A stretch of 64,000 nt of DNA from Lachnospiraceae bacterium (GTDB lineage Bacteria > Bacillota > Clostridia > Lachnospirales > Lachnospiraceae), in the NCBI GenBank assembly GCA_016282915.1, contig JAEELW010000084.1, forward strand, positions 1 to 64,000. Direction: 5' to 3'. Of this stretch, positions 7,547-16,149 are shown piece by piece; the stretch's first letter is position 1, and each line of letters starts with the position of its first letter. Made by a program: the position numbers and the translations under genes. Under the pieces are notes generated by a model. That model had not been told where the DNA came from. It did no database searches and worked only from the letters and a program-made list of their open reading frames with translations.

Positions 7547-8533
7547 ATGATCCTTGACGGAAAAACAGTCCTGGTAACGGGCGGAACCGGTTCTTTCGGC
7601 AAATGCTTCACGCGTTACGCCCTGGAACACAGCAAGGTGAAAAAGATCATCATCTATTCGAGAGATGAGTTCAAGCAGTTTGTGATGCAGAATGAGTTTA
7701 AGGAATATGCGCCGCAGCTGCGTTTCTTTATCGGTGATGTGCGGGATGTGGAGCGTCTGCGCCGTGCGCTGAAGGGCGTGGACTATATCGTACACGCGGC
7801 GGCTTTAAAACAGGTACCGGCCTGCGAATACAACCCCAACGAAGCCATCAAGACCAATATCCACGGCGCCATGAATGTGATCGAGGCCGCTCTGGATTCG
7901 GATGTGCAGAAGGTGGTGGCGCTGTCCACCGACAAGGCGGTCAATCCGGTGAACCTTTACGGAGGGACCAAGCTGGTGAGCGACAAGCTCTTCATTGCGG
8001 CCAACGCCTATATCGGTGCGGGCGACAAGGCCTTTTCCATCGTACGTTACGGAAATGTGGCCGGCAGCAGGGGTTCGGTGATCCCGCTGTTCCGGGGCCT
8101 GATCGAAAAAGGGGAGACAAAACTGCCCATCACGGACCACCGCATGACGCGTTTCTGGATCTCGCTGACCCAGGGTGTGGAGCTGGTGATCAAGGCGCTG
8201 GAGGAATCCGCCGGCGGCGAGACCTTTATCAGTAAGATCCCGTCCTTCAAGATCACGGATCTGGCCGAGGCCATGCTGCCCGGCTGTGAAAAGCCCGAGA
8301 TCGGCATACGCGAGGGCGAAAAACTTCACGAGGTCATGGTCACCGTGGAGGATTCCATGACCACTTATGAATTTGAAAAACACTTCATCGTTTATCCCCA
8401 GATGATCTGGGATGAAAAGCGTCTGCCGCGTTCCGACGGGAAAAAGGTGGCGGAGGGCTTTACCTACAATTCCGGAAACAACACGGAGTGGCTTACGGTG
8501 GAACAGATCCGCGAGCTTCTGAAAGGGGTATAA
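7547..8533 (+). CDS. pseB: UDP-GlcNAc 4,6-dehydratase (inverting), PseB type
   Basis: 328 residues from the ATG at 7547, chosen because GGAGG lies 8 bases upstream and the Rossmann fold starts directly after (VTGGTGSFGK, residues 10-19). The block ALSTDKAVNP and the YGGTK catalytic Tyr/Lys are typical of the PseB/FlaA1 group of extended SDR dehydratases, as are VRYGNVAGSRGSVIP and THR-type MTRFWI. The enzyme makes a 4-keto-6-deoxy hexosamine from UDP-GlcNAc with C5 inversion, the first step to pseudaminic acid and to UDP-L-FucNAc-type sugars. None of the later Pse genes (pseC, F, G, I) is in the window, so the end product is open. It is the first gene behind the promoter at 7402. Confidence 0.92.
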   Translation: MILDGKTVLVTGGTGSFGKCFTRYALEHSKVKKIIIYSRDEFKQFVMQNEFKEYAPQLRFFIGDVRDVERLRRALKGVDYIVHAAALKQVPACEYNPNEAIKTNIHGAMNVIEAALDSDVQKVVALSTDKAVNPVNLYGGTKLVSDKLFIAANAYIGAGDKAFSIVRYGNVAGSRGSVIPLFRGLIEKGETKLPITDHRMTRFWISLTQGVELVIKALEESAGGETFISKIPSFKITDLAEAMLPGCEKPEIGIREGEKLHEVMVTVEDSMTTYEFEKHFIVYPQMIWDEKRLPRSDGKKVAEGFTYNSGNNTEWLTVEQIRELLKGV

Positions 8534-8536
8534 CGG

Positions 8537-10405
8537 ATGAGCCATCGTTATCTGAGAAAAGCCCTGCCCACGGACCGGAAGCGTTATCTGAAATGGATGC
8601 GGGATCCCGAACTGCGTAAAGAGGCCTTCGGGATCGAAACGGAAGATTACGAGAACGACAGGGTGCGCTTTGAGGAAATGCTCGCGGATGAAAACTGCGA
8701 GTGTTACGTGTACATGGATTTCTTCATGGCGATCGGCGAGAAACGTATCTATAAAAAAGCTGACGGAAAGAGCGAGACCCGCATTTCCGTTGCGGAGGAA
8801 TTCCGTGGACAGGGCTTTGAGGAGGAACTGGCCGCGGATGAAAAAGCTCCCGCGAAGAAAGGAACAAAGGCTGTAAGGGACAGCCGTTTCGAGACCCTGC
8901 GGGTCCTGTGCATGCTGATGATCATCACCATGCATTATCTGTTGATGAGCGGCCGCATCGCGCTCACGCCGGACAAGGATTCTTCCCTGCCCAATCTGGC
9001 GGCCTGGTTTGTGGAGGCGCTGTGCCTTGGTTCCGTCAATGTCTATGTAATGATCAGCGGCTACTATTCCGTTGACAGCCGTTTTTCTTTGAGGAAATTT
9101 ATCCGTCTCTGCTGCGAGGTGCTGTTTTACAGCGTGACGATCGCGGCCGTTTCTTTTGTAACGGGGATCGAAAGTCTGGAGAGCAGGGGCAATCTCTTTG
9201 AGCTGCAGTATATCTTTATGCCGGTGCAGAACGGCCATTACTGGTTTGCGACGGCCTATCTGATGCTGATGCTCTTTGCGCCTTTCCTTGGTATGGGCTT
9301 CAAAAAGCTGAACGAGCTGCAGCACCGCTTTATCCTGATCTGCCTGCTGGTCTTCTGCTGTCTCGGAAAGAGCTTCTTCCCGCTGGCGCTGGGACCGGAC
9401 GATTTCGGCTGCGGCCTGCGCTGGTTCCTGGTGCTCTATGTGCTGGCGGCCTATATACGTCTCTACGGCCTGCCTTTTGCAAAAACGAAGCTTTCGGCCT
9501 TTCTTCTGTATGTGATCGCGGCGGCGGCCATGATCCCCTGGATGATCTTTATGGGTTCGCTGGAGCGTGGCATCGGGCTGGAGAAATTCGGCGTGACCCT
9601 GCGTTTCCCGGACGCCACAAAGCTGGCCAACGATTACAACAGCCTGCCGGTGCTCCTGGCTTCGATCGGCCTCTTCCTCTGGTTCCTGAACATGAAGAAA
9701 AAAGAGGGCGGGATCTTTTCAAAGATCGCGAAGCTTGCGCCCTTCTGCTTCGGCGTTTATCTGATCCATGCCCATATCTATCTGAACAAGGCGGAAAACT
9801 GGGCGGCCTGGTTTAAGGCAGACCTCCGTTTCGGCCTGATGCGCATTCCGCATATGATCGGGGTGGTGCTTCTGATCTTTATCGTTTGTGTGATCATTGA
9901 TGTGATCAGGAGCGTACTCTTCGAGATCTTTGAGCGCTTCTGCGACTGGGCGCTGAAGATCTATTATGCGAAAAAAGAACTCTGGGATTATCTGATCGCG
10001 GGTTTTGCGGCCACCGTCATGAGCTGGGTGACCTATTACATCTTTGCGATGCAGATCTTCTCCTTTATGGAGGATACGATACGCGTGCTCCTGGGCAACG
10101 CCGTATCCTGGACCATCACCGTGATCTTTGCCTATGTGATCAACCGTGTATTCGTATTCCACAGCGAAACGAAGGGACTGCGCGCCGTCGGAAAGGAATT
10201 TCTGGAATTTGTGGCGGCCAGGCTCTTCTCCTTCGGCGTGGAGGAGCTGATCATGTTTGTCTTTGCGACACTGCTGCATATGAACGAAGTGCTGGTCAAA
10301 GTGCTCATCGCCAGCATCGTGGTGATCGTGCTCAACTATATCCTGAGCAAGCTGTGGATCTTTAAGGATCCGAAGAAAAAAGAGGCCGGGGAGAAAAAAG
10401 CGTGA
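8537..10405 (+). CDS. Fusion: truncated GNAT + acyltransferase-3 + GtrA-like membrane protein
   Basis: 622 residues with three parts. Residues 1-97 resemble the PseG/PseH type of GNAT (WMRDPELRKEAF, then RISVAEEFRGQGFEEE). The fold stops just after the acetyl-CoA loop, whose usual final Gly is Glu, and about the last third of a GNAT is absent. A Lys/Ala-rich linker follows. Residues 114-465 form a multi-helix acyltransferase-3 (OafA-like) domain starting DSRFETLRVLCMLMIITMH, which usually O-acetylates glycans. Residues 482-615 form a four-helix GtrA-like domain (YLIAGFAATVMSW, later NYILSKLWIF), a family linked to flipping polyprenyl-phosphate sugars. The gene lies 3 bases after pseB and overlaps the next gene by 4 bases. 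The domain combination is unusual; whether the GNAT part is active is doubtful. Confidence 0.85.
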   Translation: MSHRYLRKALPTDRKRYLKWMRDPELRKEAFGIETEDYENDRVRFEEMLADENCECYVYMDFFMAIGEKRIYKKADGKSETRISVAEEFRGQGFEEELAADEKAPAKKGTKAVRDSRFETLRVLCMLMIITMHYLLMSGRIALTPDKDSSLPNLAAWFVEALCLGSVNVYVMISGYYSVDSRFSLRKFIRLCCEVLFYSVTIAAVSFVTGIESLESRGNLFELQYIFMPVQNGHYWFATAYLMLMLFAPFLGMGFKKLNELQHRFILICLLVFCCLGKSFFPLALGPDDFGCGLRWFLVLYVLAAYIRLYGLPFAKTKLSAFLLYVIAAAAMIPWMIFMGSLERGIGLEKFGVTLRFPDATKLANDYNSLPVLLASIGLFLWFLNMKKKEGGIFSKIAKLAPFCFGVYLIHAHIYLNKAENWAAWFKADLRFGLMRIPHMIGVVLLIFIVCVIIDVIRSVLFEIFERFCDWALKIYYAKKELWDYLIAGFAATVMSWVTYYIFAMQIFSFMEDTIRVLLGNAVSWTITVIFAYVINRVFVFHSETKGLRAVGKEFLEFVAARLFSFGVEELIMFVFATLLHMNEVLVKVLIASIVVIVLNYILSKLWIFKDPKKKEAGEKKA

Positions 10406-11508
10406 AGCGGATCGGACTGAGCGGCAGTTCCATACTGGTGACCGGTGCGGCGGGCTTTATCGGCGCAAATCTTGTTCTGCGGCTTCTTAAGGATACCTCG
10501 CTTAAGGATATGCGCATCACCGGCATCGATAACTTGAACGATTATTATGACGTGTCCATCAAGGAATACCGCCTGCGCCAGATCGAAGAAGCGGCAAAGG
10601 AAAGCGGCAGCAGCTGGGAATTTGTCCGCGGCAGCATCGCGGACGCGGAGCTGGTCACGAAGCTTTTTTCGGAAAGGGATTTCCGCGTGGTGGTAAATCT
10701 GGCGGCCCAGGCCGGGGTACGCTATTCCATCGAAAACCCCGATGCCTATATGGAAGCCAATGTCATGGGTTTTTACCGCATCCTGGAAGCCTGCCGGCAC
10801 AGCTATGACGGCGGAAAGGAGGGTGTGGCCCATCTGGTCTATGCTTCTTCTTCCTCGATCTACGGGGACAGCCCTTCGGTGCCCTACCGTGTGGAGGAGC
10901 CCGTGGAGCATCCGGTATCTCTATATGCGGCGACCAAGAAGAGCGACGAGCTGCTGGCGCATGCCTACAGCAAGCTTTATGAGATCCCTTCCACGGGTCT
11001 GCGCTTCTTTACGGTCTACGGTCCTGCGGGCCGGCCGGACATGGCCTACTTCGGCTTTTCAGACCGCCTGTGCAGGGGAGAGAAGATAAAGATCTTTAAT
11101 TACGGCAACTGCAGGCGTGATTTTACTTATGTGGATGATGTGACGGACGGGGTGCTCAGGGTGATGCAGGGAGCGCCGGAACGGAAGAAAGGCGCCGACG
11201 GTCTGCCGCTGGCACCGTACGCCATTTACAATATCGGGAACTCCAGCCCGGTGGAGCTGATGGAATTCATCGGCATCCTGGCGGAAGAACTGAAGCGTAC
11301 AGGGATACTGCCGCAGGACTTTGATGTCGCGGCTCATCAGGAGCTCCTGCCCATGCAGCCGGGCGATGTACCGGTGACTTATGCCGATACCTCGGCGCTG
11401 GAGCGGGATTACGGCTTTAAGCCGGCTACCCCGGTCCGGGAAGGATTGCGGCGTTTTGCGGAGTGGTACGCAGCGTTTTACGGAAAAGCGGAAGGGAGCA
11501 CGGGGTGA
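10402..11508 (+). CDS. NAD-dependent UDP-glucuronate 4-epimerase family protein
   Basis: 368 residues, starting at a GTG that overlaps the previous stop codon (GTGA). The Rossmann motif VTGAAGFIG (about 13-21) and the family signature GIDNLNDYYDVSIKEYRL are seen, with YASSSSIYG and catalytic YAATKKSDE, then FTVYGPAGRPDMAYFGF and RRDFTYVDDV. This set is typical of UDP-glucuronate 4-epimerases (GAE/CapI/LpsL), which make UDP-galacturonate in the cytoplasm. UDP-glucose dehydrogenase, which would supply UDP-GlcA, is not in the window. A UDP-GlcA decarboxylase at 49994 would draw on the same pool. Other 4-epimerase substrates cannot be excluded. Confidence 0.88.
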   Translation: MKRIGLSGSSILVTGAAGFIGANLVLRLLKDTSLKDMRITGIDNLNDYYDVSIKEYRLRQIEEAAKESGSSWEFVRGSIADAELVTKLFSERDFRVVVNLAAQAGVRYSIENPDAYMEANVMGFYRILEACRHSYDGGKEGVAHLVYASSSSIYGDSPSVPYRVEEPVEHPVSLYAATKKSDELLAHAYSKLYEIPSTGLRFFTVYGPAGRPDMAYFGFSDRLCRGEKIKIFNYGNCRRDFTYVDDVTDGVLRVMQGAPERKKGADGLPLAPYAIYNIGNSSPVELMEFIGILAEELKRTGILPQDFDVAAHQELLPMQPGDVPVTYADTSALERDYGFKPATPVREGLRRFAEWYAAFYGKAEGSTG

Positions 11509-13277
11509 GTACGGAGAGCAGTGAGCGTCATCGCAGCTCATTAAAGAAAAGCCTTTCGGCCGGATCCGTGACCGCCCGTTTTGTATTTCCCGTGCTTTTG
11601 CTGCTCTATGCCCTGATCGCTGCGGATCAGGGAGCGGAGCTGTCCGATACGATGTACAGCGTGGGCAACTACGCTTTTTTTCATGAGAGTACGGGGAGCT
11701 GGCTCTATGCAACCTGGCTGTCCAATCTGTTCGGCCGTCTTCTGTTTCTGATCTGCGGCGGCCGCCTTCTGTATCTGAACCTTGTCTGCCGTCTCTTTTC
11801 GGCGGCGGCAGCGCTGACGGTATATGAGCTTCTGAAGAAACGTATCCACCCGCTGCTGCTCTTTCTTGCGGAGCTGGCGGCACTGGGGCTGGTATGGAGC
11901 CCTTCCGTCATCCTTTACCAGAACCTGAGCGTTCTGGCCCTTACGGCGGCGGCACTGCTTCTGTACAGCGGGCTGATGGAACGCAGCCGTCGCAGGATGT
12001 TTGCGGCGGGGCTCATCCTGGGAGCGGCGCTTCTGGTCCGCGTATCCAATCTGACGTATTGCGCGCTGATCCTTCTGGTTTTTTATGATGATATCAAATA
12101 TAAACGCACACGTTCCCTTCCCGGGGATCTGGGCTGCTGCATCGGCGGATACGCGGCCGGGCTTGCGGCGGCACTGCTGACGATCCCCGTTTTCGGAAGC
12201 GGCAGCGGTCTGGGAGAAAGCATGGACTGGCTTTTCGGACTGTTTTCCGGAAAGAGCGGGGGCGGCGGCTATACCGCAGGAGAGATGCTTTCCTCCATTG
12301 CGGATAATTATCTCGGAAATCTTTACTGGGTCTTTTTTGCGGCGGCAGGTATGGGACTGGGTATCGTGATGTTCCTGCTTCTGAAGGAGCGCTTTGTCCC
12401 GGTCAAAAAGCTCCTTTACTGCGCCGGTCTTGTGCTCCTGCTCTGGTATTATGTAAGGAACGGCGTGGCGGACCGCGCATGGTACAATGTGGGCAGCATC
12501 TTCGGGATCTCGGTGGTCTGCCTGTGGCTGCTGGCGGCCCTGGATCTGTGGGTGCTCATTGACAGAAAGACCGAGGCGAGGGAGAAGGGGCTGGCGCTCA
12601 CGGCCCTGCTGGTACAGCTGATCGCTCCCCTGGGGAGCAACAATCATCTGTATTCCGTCATCGGCTGCATGTTCCTGCTGCTTCCGGCAGGGCTGCATTT
12701 TCTGATCGGCCTGGGAGGCAGCCGCGGAAAGGGAAAAGCCTGGAGCTTTCCCGTCCTTTCCATGGGGATCGCCCTCTTCCTGCTCCTTCTGGTACAGAGC
12801 GCGGGCTTTCATTTCTCTTTTGCGTTTAAAGACGGGACGGACGGAACGGCGCGTGACAGCCGCATCGAAACGCCGGATACGCTGCGCGGGCTGAAAACGA
12901 CTGCCGCACACGCCGAAGCGATACGGGGACTGGGAGGAGCGCTTTCGGACGCTGAGGGCAGACTCCTGACCTTCGGGGATCTGCCGGGTCTGCACTACGT
13001 CTTTGAACTGCCGCCGGCGCTCAGTACTCTCTGGCCGGATCTGGAAAGCTACCCGGCAGCGGATTATGAGCAGGAGCTGCGCGCTGTATTTGCTTCGGGT
13101 GAGAGACCGCTCCTGATCCTGTCACGGGAGGCACAGGAGGCGCTTTTAAGCGATGGCGGAAAAAGCTACGGCGACGGGAAAAAACTTTCCCTTTTGGGAG
13201 ATTTCCTATATAATGGGCACTATACGGCAGCATATGAAAATGAGGAGTTTGTTCTGTACGAAAGTGAGCAGAGATGA
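11505..13277 (+). CDS. Polytopic membrane protein, GT-C glycosyltransferase-like
   Basis: 590 residues from the GTG at 11505, chosen because it overlaps the upstream stop (GTGA) as is usual in this locus; the frame is open a little further upstream. After a basic Ser-rich N-terminus there are about 11-12 hydrophobic helices to residue 450. An acidic motif follows the first helix (DQGAELSDTMYSVGNY), placed like the first extracytoplasmic loop of GT-C enzymes. The last 140 residues form a soluble domain, probably outside the cell. There is no close family match by eye, but size, topology and Asp placement fit a transferase using polyprenyl-phosphate sugars. It overlaps wecE by 4 bases. The specific activity is unknown. 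Confidence 0.75.
   Translation: MSTESSERHRSSLKKSLSAGSVTARFVFPVLLLLYALIAADQGAELSDTMYSVGNYAFFHESTGSWLYATWLSNLFGRLLFLICGGRLLYLNLVCRLFSAAAALTVYELLKKRIHPLLLFLAELAALGLVWSPSVILYQNLSVLALTAAALLLYSGLMERSRRRMFAAGLILGAALLVRVSNLTYCALILLVFYDDIKYKRTRSLPGDLGCCIGGYAAGLAAALLTIPVFGSGSGLGESMDWLFGLFSGKSGGGGYTAGEMLSSIADNYLGNLYWVFFAAAGMGLGIVMFLLLKERFVPVKKLLYCAGLVLLLWYYVRNGVADRAWYNVGSIFGISVVCLWLLAALDLWVLIDRKTEAREKGLALTALLVQLIAPLGSNNHLYSVIGCMFLLLPAGLHFLIGLGGSRGKGKAWSFPVLSMGIALFLLLLVQSAGFHFSFAFKDGTDGTARDSRIETPDTLRGLKTTAAHAEAIRGLGGALSDAEGRLLTFGDLPGLHYVFELPPALSTLWPDLESYPAADYEQELRAVFASGERPLLILSREAQEALLSDGGKSYGDGKKLSLLGDFLYNGHYTAAYENEEFVLYESEQR
13209..13214 (+). promoter_or_regulatory. Possible internal promoter (-10 only) before wecE
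   Basis: TATAAT in an AT-rich patch inside the 3' end of the upstream gene, with a weak TTTCCC 17 bases before it (13186-13191). It lies about 60 bases before the aminotransferase start. Weak evidence. Confidence 0.3.
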
Positions 13278-14407
13278 AGATCAATTTTAATGTACCTCCC
13301 CATACGGGGAAAGAACTGGAATATATCCGCCAGTGCATCGAGGCGGAAAAGATCTGCGGCGACGGTGCTTTTACAAAGAAGTGCAACGCCTGGATCGAGG
13401 AGCGGACAGGGACAAAGAAGGCCCTGCTGACCACCTCCTGCACCCACGCCACGGAGATGACGGCACTGCTGCTGGGGATCAAAGAAGGGGACGAGGTGAT
13501 CATGCCCTCCTATACCTTTGTATCCACGGCAGACGCCTTTGTGCTGCGGGGGGCTACGGCCGTGTTCGTGGACATACGCCCGGATACACTGAACATCGAT
13601 GAAAAACTCATCGAGAGCGCCATCACGGAGCGGACCCGCGCCATCGTGCCCGTGCATTATGCGGGAGTCGCCTGCGAGATGGATACGATCATGGATATCG
13701 CGAAGCGCCATTCCCTTTATGTGGTGGAAGACGCGGCGCAGGGCGTGATGGCTTCCTATAAGGGGAAAGCCCTGGGTGCCATCGGCGATATGGGCTGCTT
13801 CTCCTTCCATGAGACCAAGAATTACAGCATGGGTGAGGGCGGCGCGCTGCTGCTGAACCGTGACGGTTATATCGATATGGCCGAGATCATCCGCGAAAAG
13901 GGAACGGACAGGAGCCGTTTTTTCCGCGGGCAGGTGGACAAATACACCTGGCAGGAAGCCGGTTCTTCCTACCTTCCCAGCGACATGAATGCGGCCTATC
14001 TCTATGCGCAGCTCGAGATCGCGGACGAGATCAACGATGCGCGTTTAAAGATCTGGAACTGCTATTACGAGGGGCTCCGCTCTCTGGCGGAAACGGGAAA
14101 GATCGAGCTGCCCACAGTGCCCGAGGGCTGTGTGCACAATGCGCACATGTTCTATATCAAGACAAAAGACCAGGAGGAAAGGGCTGCCCTGAAGGCATTC
14201 CTCGGGGAGAAGGGGATACTGGCGGTATCCCATTACGTACCCCTCCATTCCGCGCCGGCCGGGAAAAAATACGGCCGCTTTGCCGGTGAGGACCGCTATA
14301 CCACGAAAGAAAGCGAACGCATCCTGCGCCTTCCGCTCTACTATGGGCTTACGGAGGAGCAGAATGAGCTGATCATCGACCTTGTGAAGGAGTTTTACGC
14401 GGGATGA
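13274..14407 (+). CDS. wecE: dTDP-4-amino-4,6-dideoxygalactose transaminase (WecE/RffA type)
   Basis: 377 residues, very similar in layout to E. coli WecE (RffA) over its whole length: NVPPHTGKELEYI at the start, CGDGAFTKKCNAW, PSYTFVSTADAFVLRGA, VPVHYAGVACEMDTI, and the PLP-binding Lys182 in HETKNYSMGEGG. GEDRYTTKESERILRLPLYY lies near the end. It belongs to the DegT/DnrJ/EryC1/StrS aminotransferases and converts dTDP-4-keto-6-deoxyglucose to dTDP-Fuc4N. The dTDP-sugar source (RmlA, RmlB) is not in the window. The usual next enzyme is an N-acetyltransferase; the only GNAT here is the truncated one at 8537. Both ends overlap neighbours by 4 bases, indicating translational coupling. Confidence 0.93.
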   Translation: MKINFNVPPHTGKELEYIRQCIEAEKICGDGAFTKKCNAWIEERTGTKKALLTTSCTHATEMTALLLGIKEGDEVIMPSYTFVSTADAFVLRGATAVFVDIRPDTLNIDEKLIESAITERTRAIVPVHYAGVACEMDTIMDIAKRHSLYVVEDAAQGVMASYKGKALGAIGDMGCFSFHETKNYSMGEGGALLLNRDGYIDMAEIIREKGTDRSRFFRGQVDKYTWQEAGSSYLPSDMNAAYLYAQLEIADEINDARLKIWNCYYEGLRSLAETGKIELPTVPEGCVHNAHMFYIKTKDQEERAALKAFLGEKGILAVSHYVPLHSAPAGKKYGRFAGEDRYTTKESERILRLPLYYGLTEEQNELIIDLVKEFYAG

Positions 14408-16146
14408 CGGAGAAGAAGGAAGCCGGATCCGGAACGGGAAAGGGACGGGAAAAGCTTCTTTTTCTCGGCCTGCCCCTGCTTCTTTCTTTTCTGCTTTTTC
14501 TGATCCCGCTCATCATCTGTCCGCCGCTTTTCTGCCTCAATGATGACCTGCAGATCCGGGATATCCTTTCGGGAGCCCTGGGGGGCACGCCGGATCTCCA
14601 CACGGTCTATATGCGGGCACCCGTTTCTTTTGTTTTATCCCTTTTATACCGTATCCTGCCTGCTGTTCCCTGGTTCGGGATCTTTCTCTGTGCTGTTCTT
14701 TTTGCGTCTTTCTATTTTCTGCTCCGAAGCGTCCTGCGGCGTCTTTCGGAGGATAAGGAAGCTCTGTGGTCCGTGGCGGCGGCGCTGCTCCTGTTCACGG
14801 CCTGGTTCCTGCTCTTTCTCTGTCCCGTGCTGATCCTGCCGCATTATACCGTAGTCGCGGCCTTCTGCGGAGCATCGGGTCTCTGGCTCTTTCTGCAGTC
14901 GAAGGAGCGTCTTTCGGTACCCGCTTTTGTGCTGCTGATCCTCTGTGACCAGATCCGTTCCCAGGTATTCCTGATGCTCCTGCCTTTTCTGCTGGCGGCC
15001 GTATTGCTGCGTTTTTCGGAGCTGCGCGGAAAAGCGGCGGAGGAGGGAAATACGGAAAAGAGATCGCTGCTCCGGCGCTGCCTGCATTTTGCGGGCGCGT
15101 TTCTGATCCTCTTTCTGCTGCATAAAGCGGCATATCTGCCGGCGGAATGGAGCGGCTATCTTGAAATGAACGAAGCACGTACGGAACTATACGATTACAG
15201 CGGTGTCTGGGAGAGCGATGCTGCGAAGGAATATTACGAACGCTGCGGGATGCGGACCGAAAGCGCGCTGCCGGTCTATCTGAACTATGACCTGCTCGCG
15301 GATGAGGATGCCCGGACGGAGCGTCTGAAGACGCTCGCGGTCTATACGGAAGGTGCGGGAGCGCGCTCCGCAGCGGAGAGATTAAAAAACACGCTTTATG
15401 AGCTGAAGGAGCGGAATCTCAGTCCGTCAAAGGGCGAGACGCATTATGCCTGGCCGCTGCTTTTATCCGCCCTGGCCGGCTTTGTCTTTTTACTGATCCG
15501 GAAGCGTTATCTACCTCTCATTGCCCTCTGCGGCGGAATGGTACTGCATTTTGGCCTCTACGGCTATCTGCTGTGGAACGGGCGCACGCCGGAACGGGTG
15601 ACGGTCTCGCTTTATCTGATCACGGGCTTTTTCATCGCGGCTCTGGTCTTTCGGGAAAAAGCAGGGAAGGAACATCTCCTTGTCCTGGCGGCGCTGATGC
15701 TCTTTTACTTTGCCGGCAGTATCTTTGTGCACCCGGTAGAGGATTACAGAAAACAAATTACTGTAAATCAGGAAGATGATGTGGTATACTCTTACATGGC
15801 AGAGCATCCGCAGGAGCTCTTTCTTCTGGAGACCTATGCGACCGTATATCATACGGCCCCGGTGCTTTCGGAGGGAGACGGTGCGGAAAACGCCCTGCTC
15901 ATGGGCGGCTGGCAGTACGGAAGCCCCCTGCAGGAGAGAAAATGGAAAGCCTTCGGCTATGAAGAGCGCGGCAGCCTGTTCACAAAGGCCGGCGTGCATC
16001 TGGTATTCCGCGAAGACCTGGGTCTTTCACCTGCGCAGCTGCAGGCCTTTCTTGATGCGCGTTACGGGGACGGAGCCCTGAAACTTCGCGAAGAGACAAG
16101 GCTTGAAGCGGGAGAGGACCGTTTTCTGATATATGTTACGGAGTAA
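14404..16146 (+). CDS. Polytopic membrane protein, GT-C glycosyltransferase-like
   Basis: 580 residues. A cytoplasmic Lys-rich N-terminus is followed by a first helix and then the motif LNDDLQIRDILSG near residue 43. An acidic pair in the first outer loop is where GT-C enzymes hold catalytic or metal-binding residues. The helices are unusually Leu/Phe-rich, about ten in all, interrupted by a soluble loop near residues 245-340, with a final extracytoplasmic domain of roughly 140 residues. The start ATG overlaps the wecE stop. Two polyprenyl-phosphate-sugar synthase-like GT2 genes follow, so it probably uses their lipid-linked sugar outside the membrane. That function is inferred from topology and neighbours only. 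Confidence 0.75.
   Translation: MTEKKEAGSGTGKGREKLLFLGLPLLLSFLLFLIPLIICPPLFCLNDDLQIRDILSGALGGTPDLHTVYMRAPVSFVLSLLYRILPAVPWFGIFLCAVLFASFYFLLRSVLRRLSEDKEALWSVAAALLLFTAWFLLFLCPVLILPHYTVVAAFCGASGLWLFLQSKERLSVPAFVLLILCDQIRSQVFLMLLPFLLAAVLLRFSELRGKAAEEGNTEKRSLLRRCLHFAGAFLILFLLHKAAYLPAEWSGYLEMNEARTELYDYSGVWESDAAKEYYERCGMRTESALPVYLNYDLLADEDARTERLKTLAVYTEGAGARSAAERLKNTLYELKERNLSPSKGETHYAWPLLLSALAGFVFLLIRKRYLPLIALCGGMVLHFGLYGYLLWNGRTPERVTVSLYLITGFFIAALVFREKAGKEHLLVLAALMLFYFAGSIFVHPVEDYRKQITVNQEDDVVYSYMAEHPQELFLLETYATVYHTAPVLSEGDGAENALLMGGWQYGSPLQERKWKAFGYEERGSLFTKAGVHLVFREDLGLSPAQLQAFLDARYGDGALKLREETRLEAGEDRFLIYVTE
15762..15790 (+). promoter_or_regulatory. Possible internal promoter before the GtrB-like gene
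   Basis: TGTAAA (15762-15767), 17 bases, then TATACT (15785-15790) preceded by TGG (extended -10). It sits in a short AT-rich patch inside the GT-C-like gene. It could give extra transcription of the genes from 16150 on. Confidence 0.35.
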
Positions 16147-16149
16147 AGC

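Noticed and set aside
11541-12995. 484-residue open frame on the minus strand
   Set aside because: It is antisense to the membrane protein at 11505. Its Gln/Arg/His-rich content is typical of a GC-biased shadow, with no start signals. Similar long antisense frames elsewhere were dropped for the same reason.
7547-14407. A pseudaminic acid pathway from pseB, the GNAT and the aminotransferase
   Set aside because: The aminotransferase is clearly WecE-like, the GNAT is truncated, and PseF, PseG and PseI are absent from the window.
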